A stretch of 64,000 nt of DNA from Flavobacterium sp. TAB 87 (GTDB lineage Bacteria; Bacteroidota; Bacteroidia; Flavobacteriales; Flavobacteriaceae): contig NZ_LLWK01000035.1 of NCBI RefSeq assembly GCF_001529295.1, positions 202,752 through 266,751 on the forward strand. The letters are read 5' to 3'. Of the stretch, positions 55,041 through 62,012 are shown piece by piece. The translations under genes and the position numbers were made by a program. Numbering within the stretch: position 1 is the stretch's first letter; every line of letters begins with the position of its first letter. The notes beneath the pieces are model-generated. The model made no database searches. It saw only the letters and a program-made list of their open reading frames with translations, and was not told where the DNA came from.

Positions 55041-55498
55041 TTTTTAGGTTTTTACGGTAATTTTTAGGCACAAGAGTACTACATCGGGTATTGCACCGAG
55101 TGGTCAATTTGAAATATAATTTTGATTTTAGAACTTGTTGTTTAGCTTTACAACTGGTTCTATTTCCATTCTTTAGCTATTAGAATGGCGAAAAGATTCT
55201 TGCAATAATCTATTCCTTTTGATTTGTTTTACAAAGGTAAGTGATATTTTTGACAATAATTCTTTGATAAATTAATTGGTTTATAGACAGTGGCATAGCT
55301 TAATTAATTTATACTTTTTGATATTTTAAACATTTGATTTTTAACACATTGACTTTTCTTGTTGTTTTGGCTATTTTATAAAAATATCATTTATTTAACA
55401 AATATTTAACACTATTCATTCTATTTATTTCTGATTAAATACGTATATGCTAAATTAATTAATTTATGCTCGGCAAGAATATAATCAATTTCTTATAT
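55041..55498. promoter_or_regulatory. 458-bp control region of the element
   Basis: On the minus strand TACCTTTG at 55239-55232 matches the -7 consensus upstream of the Toprim-like gene. TAAATTAATT (55268-55277) and AATTAATTTA (55302-55311) are inverted copies, and TAAATTAATTAATTTA (55451-55466) is a perfect palindrome of the same motif. No gene is seen here. The palindromes may be recombinase or regulator binding sites. Confidence 0.5.
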
Positions 55499-56074
55499 TT
55501 ATACACTTAAATATAAGTTGCTGATTTCCTGCTCCCTGATACCTAGGTAAATTTTTGTAGTAGAAACGCTCGCATGATTGAACAATTGAGACAATAAAAG
55601 CAAAGCTTGGTCACTGTACTTGTTCACTTCCCAAACTCGTCTCCCTAGTGTTTTTCTCATAAAGTGGCTGGAGTACTGACCTCTTACGCTGTATTTGGTA
55701 AAAATATCTTTGAGTTTACTATTCACATACTGAACACTGAAAGGTTTCTCTCCAAAACGGTTCACAAACATTAAGTCGGTTTCTTTGGCTTCGAGTTGGA
55801 TAAACAAACGCTTTAAAATGGTTTGTAACTCTGGGTTGATGGTTACTTTACGATTTTTTTTAGTTTTCTTTTCTGTAATTGTGAAGTATTCTTCATTCAA
55901 AACTTGGTTCCATCTTAGTTGAAGTAGGTCTGAAATTCTCAGTCCAATGTAAGAACCTGTTGCAATGAGTAGCGCAAATTTTAGGTTATTATCACGCTCC
56001 AACTTCAAAACGATAGTCTGCATCTTGTCCCAATCTAAAAAATCACTCGTTGTCTTTTGTCCTTTTAATGCCAT
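55499..56074 (-). CDS. Short tyrosine recombinase, catalytic domain only
   Basis: The start is taken at ATG 56074 (MALKGQKTTSDFLDWDKM); an in-frame start at 56095 is possible. The 191-aa protein lacks the N-terminal core-binding domain but keeps GSYIGLRISDLLQL (Arg), HFMRKTLG (His-x-x-Arg), LFNHASVSTTKIYLGI (His, Tyr). It is a minimal recombinase that may act with, or be regulated by, the other two. It has a different gene neighbourhood, separated from the operon by the control region. Confidence 0.82.
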   Translation of the reverse strand: MALKGQKTTSDFLDWDKMQTIVLKLERDNNLKFALLIATGSYIGLRISDLLQLRWNQVLNEEYFTITEKKTKKNRKVTINPELQTILKRLFIQLEAKETDLMFVNRFGEKPFSVQYVNSKLKDIFTKYSVRGQYSSHFMRKTLGRRVWEVNKYSDQALLLLSQLFNHASVSTTKIYLGIREQEISNLYLSV

Positions 56075-56137
56075 AATCTTCAATTTTAGTTTCACTTTTA
56101 TACCTAAATATATGTATCTGAATGGGGGCGTTTTACC

Positions 56138-56154
56138 AACCTTTGTGAACCCTT
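56138..56154. repeat. Junction motif copy 2 (inverted), AAGGGTTCACAAAGGTT on the minus strand
   Basis: On the plus strand this reads AACCTTTGTGAACCCTT, matching 16 of 17 bases with the inverted copy at 50479-50495. It lies 64 bp upstream of the short recombinase gene and next to a small AACCCT/AGGGTT hairpin (56148-56168). Confidence 0.5.
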
Positions 56155-56291
56155 GATTTTACAGGGTTTACGCTGTACCTTTCACTTCTTTATAAAAGTG
56201 AAACAAATGTCCAGGTCTAAATTGGATAAAACAAGAAAAATCCTGGTTTTCCTGGGCTCACAGCTTTTTTTGGAATTTGGAGCAACAAAAA

Positions 56292-56310
56292 AACGAGGTC
56301 TAGCCTCGTT
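56292..56310 (-). terminator. Terminator after the HUH-Rep-like gene
   Basis: AACGAGG and CCTCGTT form a 7-bp stem with loop TCTAG. On the minus strand a seven-T run follows (complement of 56286-56293). It lies 120 bp after the HUH-like gene's stop. Confidence 0.75.
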
Positions 56311-56429
56311 CTTTGGATTGCAATAATTTTTGAAACATTGAAAATTCCATATCTGTGAAATCTTCCATTTTAAAACGGATAGGTAATTTTAGTGGTTCTG
56401 ATTTTAGAATCCGTTGCAGTTGGGACAGC

Positions 56430-57080
56430 TTAAGAGTTATCGTCATTGTCCATCGTTTTAGCGGTATTCTTTATGAAATCCCAATTTTCTCCGCTGAGTC
56501 CCTCTTTTGCCATGTAGAAAAGTCCAGCTTTGTATCGGTCGTAAATGCTCACATCAACTCTATCGTAGTTGAAATACTCTTGAATCTCGGTTACAATTTG
56601 CTCGTGTAGCTTTTTATCTTCGATATGGATAACGAAATGATTGTGATAACCTTTTCGGTTTGTGAATGGTTCAGTAGTGAAAAACAGTCGTAATTCTGTT
56701 GAATCTTTATATTTTTCAGATAAATAATCATAAAGACCGTGCATTTGCTTAAAACAACTGTTGGTATTGCGGTCTAGTTTGTAGGCCACCGTGAAGAAAA
56801 AACTCCAGTCCATTTGCCAAAATGTACGTGGAAAACTGTCTTTATCGGCTAGAGAATCGATAAGATTTCTCATAGATTGGTTTTCTTGACGTAGTAGTTT
56901 GTTTTCATCAAACATGATTTCGCTGTCAAAGTATCTGGTATGGATAACTGGGAACAGTCGTTTTCCGCTTGGTTTTTTTGTTTCTGCAAAAAGGTCTTCA
57001 TTCTTGTTATAGAATCTGTAAATTGTGCTTTTACTTGTTTTTGTACTTGCTGTAAATGCTTTTATATCTTCAAATTTCAT
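56430..57080 (-). CDS. HUH endonuclease/Rep-like protein with an N-terminal HTH
   Basis: The 216-aa protein starts with a DNA-binding segment (TSKSTIYRFYNKNEDLFAET). The C-terminal part has a Rep-like order of motifs: LRLFFTTEP (motif I), GYHNHFVIH with His146 and His148 (the HUH), then YKAGLFYMAKEG with Tyr189-x-x-Lys192 (motif III). This pattern suggests a rolling-circle-type replication initiator for the element. Homology beyond the motifs cannot be checked here, so the HUH call is tentative. A degraded copy lies at 48275-48470, and the non-coding DNA upstream is duplicated with it. Confidence 0.6.
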   Translation of the reverse strand: MKFEDIKAFTASTKTSKSTIYRFYNKNEDLFAETKKPSGKRLFPVIHTRYFDSEIMFDENKLLRQENQSMRNLIDSLADKDSFPRTFWQMDWSFFFTVAYKLDRNTNSCFKQMHGLYDYLSEKYKDSTELRLFFTTEPFTNRKGYHNHFVIHIEDKKLHEQIVTEIQEYFNYDRVDVSIYDRYKAGLFYMAKEGLSGENWDFIKNTAKTMDNDDNS

Positions 57081-57530
57081 TTTGTTAGTTGGATTAGTAT
57101 CTCGTTATTGGTTAGATACAAGTACTCTATACAAGGAGGTTAGTCAAGCATCTTGTATATAAATACTAACAAACTTTGAAAAGTGTAGCTTATTGGAACT
57201 TTTTTTTGAAAAATATTTTTTTTACTAGAAAATAACTGTTCCAAAATGAGACATTGTTCTGTGGACATTCAAGTACTTATATAATTTTCGTGAACAGTAT
57301 CGAAGTAATGGACTGTTTGCATGTTCAATATGTCTGGTCGGGGAGGTCATTTGAAGAGCTAAATCGGGTAATTTAGTATGAAAAAGGGGTATTTGGGAGG
57401 GAGGCAGGGTATGAATTATTCTATATATGCCATTCTGAGACTTCATAAAGCAGACAGGTACGTCTGACTGATTAACTAGCTGTTTAGGAACAGTTAAATT
57501 GAATGTAGGTAATAAAAGGTAAAAAGCCAC
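57081..57530. other. Conserved non-coding end of the element, candidate origin
   Basis: This 450-bp region lies upstream of the HUH-like gene and has a diverged copy at 48.48-48.9 kb. Shared blocks include GTTATTGGTTAGATACAAG, AACTTTGAAAAGT and a G-rich GGTCGGGGAGGTCATTTG stretch. Non-coding conservation between copies fits a replication origin, nick site or element end. No gene is present. Confidence 0.45.
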
Positions 57531-57560
57531 TTCATTAAGGAATGGCTTTATTTATTTCTC
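57531..57560. terminator. Hairpin at the end of the element
   Basis: AAAGCCACTTC-ATTAAG-GAATGGCTTT forms an imperfect stem before a T-rich stretch. It has the same design as those at 48893 and 57737. Confidence 0.55.
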
Positions 57561-57593
57561 TTTGCGGGCACAGATTGCAAATCTGCGCTATCG
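57561..57593. repeat. REP-like palindrome 1
   Basis: TTTGCGGGCACAGATT-GC-AAATCTGCGC reads as a hairpin with CAGATT/AATCTG arms. Closely related copies at 58018-58050 and a diverged one at 57789-57807 make it a repeated palindromic element. Confidence 0.5.
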
Positions 57594-57613
57594 TTTTCGA
57601 CATATCAGAGCCA

Positions 57614-57730
57614 TCGGGGGTTCAACAACTCGAAGAGGAAGACAAACAAACCATCTTTAAACTCATTGACAAGATGCTTACCAATAAAAAATTTAAAGAT
57701 TTTTTTGCTAAAAATTTAGCAACATTATAA
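57614..57730 (+). pseudogene. 3' end fragment of an XRE regulator gene
   Basis: The frame reads QQLEEEDKQTIFKLIDKMLT...KNLATL, matching the C-terminal tail of Flavobacterium XRE regulators. The HTH part is missing, replaced upstream by the REP-like palindrome. A terminator follows. It is one of two such tails here. Confidence 0.55.
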
Positions 57731-57736
57731 AAAATC

Positions 57737-57768
57737 AAAAGCCACTCCTTAATGAAGTGGCTTTTTTA
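57737..57768. terminator. Terminator after XRE fragment 1
   Basis: GCCACTCCTTAATGAAGTGGC is a strong hairpin followed by TTTTTT. It closely matches the hairpin at 48893. Confidence 0.8.
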
Positions 57769-57788
57769 TTGATTTTGTTTGTGTTCAC

Positions 57789-57807
57789 GAGCGGGACGCT
57801 CGCGCCA
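57789..57807. repeat. REP-like palindrome 2 (diverged)
   Basis: GAGCGGGACGCTC followed by GCGCC is a GC-rich palindrome in an AT-rich context, placed as REP copy 1 is, just before the next XRE fragment. Confidence 0.4.
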
Positions 57808-57960
57808 GCTCGGGATTTAGCCGATAGTTCGCTAACCGATAAAGAACTGCTCAACCAATTTAAAGCCATCGAAAAAATGCAGGAAAATGATAAATCTGTA
57901 ATTAAAATTCTGATAGACGCTTTCATTACTAAAAAGAAAATTCAGCAATTAGCTCAATAA
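57808..57960 (+). pseudogene. 3' end fragment of a second XRE regulator gene
   Basis: The frame reads LADSSLTDKELLNQFKAIEK...KKKIQQLAQ, another Flavobacterium XRE C-terminal tail without its HTH part. It resembles the first fragment in position and in the terminator that follows. Confidence 0.55.
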
Positions 57961-57992
57961 AAAAAACCATTCGCCGGGCGAATGGTTTTTTG
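57961..57992. terminator. Terminator after XRE fragment 2
   Basis: CCATTCGC-CGG-GCGAATGG is a strong hairpin flanked by A-run and T-run, working in both directions. Confidence 0.8.
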
Positions 57993-58017
57993 TTTTAATT
58001 CGTTTGCAATGCCTATG

Positions 58018-58050
58018 TTTGCGGGTACAGAATTCAATTCTGCGCTATCG
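58018..58050. repeat. REP-like palindrome 3
   Basis: TTTGCGGGTACAGAATT-C-AATTCTGCGC is very similar to palindrome 1 (57561-57593). The two mark the same type of repeat. Confidence 0.5.
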
Positions 58051-58096
58051 TTGAGGAGACATATCCGAGTTATCTAGCAGAAAAAATAAAATTTTT

Positions 58097-58582
58097 CTAT
58101 TCATACCTCAATCCTTCTTCTTTAATTTTATGAAATGTGATTAATGATTTAAAACGATAAGTGGAACTTTTATCAATTCTCTCCCCCTTAGTGTTAATTA
58201 TTTTACTTTGTTTAAGGATGATCCTAGAGAAAGAATCATTTTCATAAACTTTTGATTGAAAATTAATTTGTGATATATATTTAATCTTAATTACACCATT
58301 ATCACTTTTCTTTTCTATAATATTTATTTCGGGAATTAGCGGAAAAGTATCTTTATTGATTACTAAATTGAAATTATTATAATCTTTCCTATTGATAATT
58401 TTTCTTTTAAATTCTAATGTTGTATATATATTTACATCAAATTTCCCTGCCTTTTTAGATATAGAGTCATAAATTAATTCTTGATTCACAATTTTAAAAT
58501 CTCCGTTAGAATCCCAAAAAGTACATTTTTGAAAAGCTAATAAAGAAATTATAGTAACAATTAGTATCGTCTTTTTTTTCAT
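58097..58582 (-). CDS. Probable immunity lipoprotein of the RHS toxin
   Basis: The 161-aa protein has an N-terminal signal (hydrophobic residues 4-20) with a Cys after LAFQK, a weak lipobox. The remaining sequence is basic and beta-rich without recognised domains. Its ATG overlaps the RHS TGA stop (ATGA), the standard arrangement for toxin/immunity pairs. The immunity role is inferred from this position. Confidence 0.55.
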   Translation of the reverse strand: MKKKTILIVTIISLLAFQKCTFWDSNGDFKIVNQELIYDSISKKAGKFDVNIYTTLEFKRKIINRKDYNNFNLVINKDTFPLIPEINIIEKKSDNGVIKIKYISQINFQSKVYENDSFSRIILKQSKIINTKGERIDKSSTYRFKSLITFHKIKEEGLRYE

Positions 58583-61500
58583 TCTCCTCTTTTTTTATAA
58601 TATTCTAAATTATCAGATAAATGTTTTTTAAATTCAGGTGTAGCATTTTTAGAATATTTTTTTATTTCATCTTTATATATATCTGTATGTTTTTTTTCAG
58701 GGTTCACTAAATGACCAATTGAACCACCTTCGTGATCTAAAGTTGCAGTAAAACTATTAGCATCATTTAATAAAGGATCAACTTTACCATTGTTTAAGTT
58801 GACAGTTATTGTCGAGCCAGATTGATTCATTATTGTCGAACTGCCATATATATCAGTAGGTCTATATACACCATCATTATGGTTCTCTATATAGCCTTCA
58901 GGTTGCCCTCCTTTATTTCCTGTAACAATAGCGTCTGACACTGAGATACTACCATTGTGCACATTTCCTAAATCTACACCTGCTTCTTCAGTGTAATGAT
59001 TTGCTATTTTAGATAAAGTGGAATAATTTGATTTATTAAATGTAAAATCTTTCAATTGTACTTCATCATTCATTTGTGAAAAATTGGGAACACCTGAATG
59101 AATAACAATGTTATTTGTCTTTTTAAAATCTTTGTACAAAAAATTTCCAGAGCTATCAAAATGATCATCAGGAGGAGTAGCTTGCATTCCATCAGGATCA
59201 ACAAAATACATCGGGCTATTATAAGCGTAATTGTATGGTGTCCATCTTCTTGAATTTTCAGCTTTCGGATCAATATTCATCCAACGTCCTAAAGCAGGGT
59301 CATAATTCCTTGCTCCATAGTCATACATGTTAAGCCCCAGCTCGTCTTGAAGCTCTTTACCGTTGTACTTATACTTATTAGTATTTACTGACGCAGAAGC
59401 ACTAAAGTCTGTATGTTTTAATCCAAAAGGATAATAATTAGTCTCATCAATAATTTCAAGAACGTATGTTGTTGAGTTTTTACGATAACTCACACGAATA
59501 TTTCCTAAGTGATCTTTGTATTGATATACATAAGACAGTGATCCCGCATTATTATTAACGTATCCTTCTGCTGTTGGAAAAAATTCTAAAACAGTATCCT
59601 TATACTGAAATCCTTTTAAATAATCTGTAGCTACCGATGTTTCTCCGTCATTCACTATTTTTTTAAGTTTTTCACCTGACGCACTGTAAATATAGTCAAT
59701 ACTACCTTGTACGCCAAAAACTATTTTTTTAGGTAAATTGAGGTGGTTGTATTGGATTTCAGTTATATTCTTGTTTTTATCAATAATTAAGTTTCCATTA
59801 GCATCATAATCATAATCATCGTCGATTATATTTCCGTCAATAAAACCTTCAGAAAAATTGCCTTCTAAGCCTTCAGTAACTCTGATTAATAGGTTAGAGT
59901 TCCCATCTTTGTAATCATATGTTAAATCATCCATTCCTCCCACGTAGGGGTCGTTTGATGTACCAGCAATATTGTTGCGCTTTAAATGAAGTATGTTTCC
60001 ATTCTTATCATAATTCATACTCTCACCAAAATAATTTTTGTTGTCAGTTAGTGCAGGAGTTAAATATATAGCATTTCTTAATCGGTTAAGTTTGTCATAT
60101 TGATAGCCATATGCTTTTTCAGTGATGTCTGTTCCTGTTTTCCATATCATTTCACAAATATTGCCATTGTAAAGAGCAACCGCTCCACTTGAAGCATTTT
60201 CAACACTATTATAATTTAGTTTAAAAGCAAATAGATCTGCAGGATCTGTTCCTATTTGTAAATTATTCTTTTTATTTACCTCAGTGAGCCATCCCCTAAT
60301 ATTATACGTGTAATCAACTTTTTGTAAAGGATTTGCAGAAGAATTTCCAATATTTTTACTAACAAGTTGCCCTAAGGAATCATAAGTGTTTTCAGCTAAA
60401 ACCTCCGCCATACCCCCATTAATCTGATGAGTGTGTTTTATCAAACGGTCTTGAACAGAATAAGTGAAATCTTCTCTAATTGTTAAAACATTATCGCCCG
60501 TAGTTCGTTTTTGCTTGGTAATGGTATAATCCGTTTTTCCAATAAAATCTAATTTGCTATCGACCTGTACATAACCACCAAGATAATTTTTAGAATAACT
60601 ACTGATACCTCTGCCTTTATCATCATAAAAACTCGTACTTGTTTCTCCTAATTTTTCAGCAGCTGTAGTTACTGTCCGTATCCAGCTTCCTGTTGGTAAA
60701 CCCTTAGTATTGCTCAGAACGCTTTGGCCTTCAATTGTAGTGGGAACAGCTGCAACACTAGGGAAAATATAATTATCATAATAAGTAACAGTCAAAAGAC
60801 TGAAACTTGTCGGACTAATAGTATTGGTATAATAAGCAGCAATACCATCAATATCGCCCGATGTCTCTTTCGTTTCAAATATTTTTGTTGAATTGTTTTG
60901 AGCGATTTGCATAGAAGATCTTGCTGCAGAAGTGCAAGTAGCATTACTCCAGCCTGTGTAAATAGGTCTACTAAAGGCATCATATTTAGTAATTAACCAA
61001 CCTATTGAAGTATCGCCCTTAAAAGGCGATAATGCTGGACCTGTAGCAACAGGTCTATCTAAATTATCATATACGATAAACTCCCATTGTTTACCTGGCA
61101 ACTTTTTCTCAACTAAGCGATTTCGATAGTCGTATTTATATTGATAACACAGGCCGTTCAGAACATCAGACGTTATAGCTCCTTCTGATTTTGGAGGAAG
61201 TACATAAGTCAAATTACCATATACATCATAAACATAATACGTATCATGTTTCTCTCCCCCATCGTAAGTTCTTTTTAAAACAACTTGACCTTCTTTATTT
61301 TTAAATTCTACCGTAGACCCAGCAGATTCAATGGAATTAGCACCTGAATTTTCATCATAGATAATATTCTTATATAATTGATTGGCTGCATAATCACTCG
61401 CATTAGTCAGTGCAATTTCATACAAACCAGCGCCCGAATTCCAAATGGCTGTAGCTTTATATAACTTTACCTCAGAAGCTGTATTAGTCTCATACTGCAA

Positions 61501-62001
61501 TTTAATCTCATGTCCAGAACCAATTGCCCAATCATTGCCAGGTGCAGCTTGTTTTAAAACTCGATTTAAAGGTGATGACTCAAATTCTTTTTGCGAGTAA
61601 GGATTTGAAGTGTTTTGATATTGCTCTGTGTTGTAAAATCCAAATACAGCATGTATGGCAGAAATCGGATCTATCTTGGGATAATTATTGCCACCATTAG
61701 AAGAAGTGTAAGGTAAATACTTCTTAACTTGTCTACCTAAACCGTCATACTCGATAGGTGTAATAATATCAGAACCACTACCTCCTTGACCAATAGCAAT
61801 AATCTGTATCGGACGACCTAAACCATCAAAATAAGTAATATTTTGGGTAAGCTCGTCTTTTGTAAAAGTATTTAAATCAACAGCTTTAATTGCTTTTTTG
61901 GGCATTGAAGTGTAAATAAAATTATCATCACTGAAAGTCTGAGAAATCATTTCAATACTGCCTAAGAAACTTATTGCCAACAAAAATATGTATTTATTCA
62001 T
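58579..62001 (-). CDS. RHS-repeat polymorphic toxin with DUF6443
   Basis: This 1,140-aa protein has a signal peptide, then a DUF6443 domain (about 25-170; TYFDGLGRPIQIIAIGQGG), YD/RHS repeats (about 250-880), and the RHS core (YKYNGKELQDELGLN near residue 878, ARNYDPALGRWMNIDP, FVDPDGM near 937). The C-terminal tip of about 200 residues is unrelated to the orphan tip at 49577. It contains TLDHEGGSIGHLVNPEKK with His1090, Glu1091 and His1097, a possible metal site. It is exported, with the tip as toxin. An immunity gene overlaps its stop. Confidence 0.87.
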   Translation of the reverse strand: MNKYIFLLAISFLGSIEMISQTFSDDNFIYTSMPKKAIKAVDLNTFTKDELTQNITYFDGLGRPIQIIAIGQGGSGSDIITPIEYDGLGRQVKKYLPYTSSNGGNNYPKIDPISAIHAVFGFYNTEQYQNTSNPYSQKEFESSPLNRVLKQAAPGNDWAIGSGHEIKLQYETNTASEVKLYKATAIWNSGAGLYEIALTNASDYAANQLYKNIIYDENSGANSIESAGSTVEFKNKEGQVVLKRTYDGGEKHDTYYVYDVYGNLTYVLPPKSEGAITSDVLNGLCYQYKYDYRNRLVEKKLPGKQWEFIVYDNLDRPVATGPALSPFKGDTSIGWLITKYDAFSRPIYTGWSNATCTSAARSSMQIAQNNSTKIFETKETSGDIDGIAAYYTNTISPTSFSLLTVTYYDNYIFPSVAAVPTTIEGQSVLSNTKGLPTGSWIRTVTTAAEKLGETSTSFYDDKGRGISSYSKNYLGGYVQVDSKLDFIGKTDYTITKQKRTTGDNVLTIREDFTYSVQDRLIKHTHQINGGMAEVLAENTYDSLGQLVSKNIGNSSANPLQKVDYTYNIRGWLTEVNKKNNLQIGTDPADLFAFKLNYNSVENASSGAVALYNGNICEMIWKTGTDITEKAYGYQYDKLNRLRNAIYLTPALTDNKNYFGESMNYDKNGNILHLKRNNIAGTSNDPYVGGMDDLTYDYKDGNSNLLIRVTEGLEGNFSEGFIDGNIIDDDYDYDANGNLIIDKNKNITEIQYNHLNLPKKIVFGVQGSIDYIYSASGEKLKKIVNDGETSVATDYLKGFQYKDTVLEFFPTAEGYVNNNAGSLSYVYQYKDHLGNIRVSYRKNSTTYVLEIIDETNYYPFGLKHTDFSASASVNTNKYKYNGKELQDELGLNMYDYGARNYDPALGRWMNIDPKAENSRRWTPYNYAYNSPMYFVDPDGMQATPPDDHFDSSGNFLYKDFKKTNNIVIHSGVPNFSQMNDEVQLKDFTFNKSNYSTLSKIANHYTEEAGVDLGNVHNGSISVSDAIVTGNKGGQPEGYIENHNDGVYRPTDIYGSSTIMNQSGSTITVNLNNGKVDPLLNDANSFTATLDHEGGSIGHLVNPEKKHTDIYKDEIKKYSKNATPEFKKHLSDNLEYYKKRGE

Positions 62002-62012
62002 AAAATTATACT

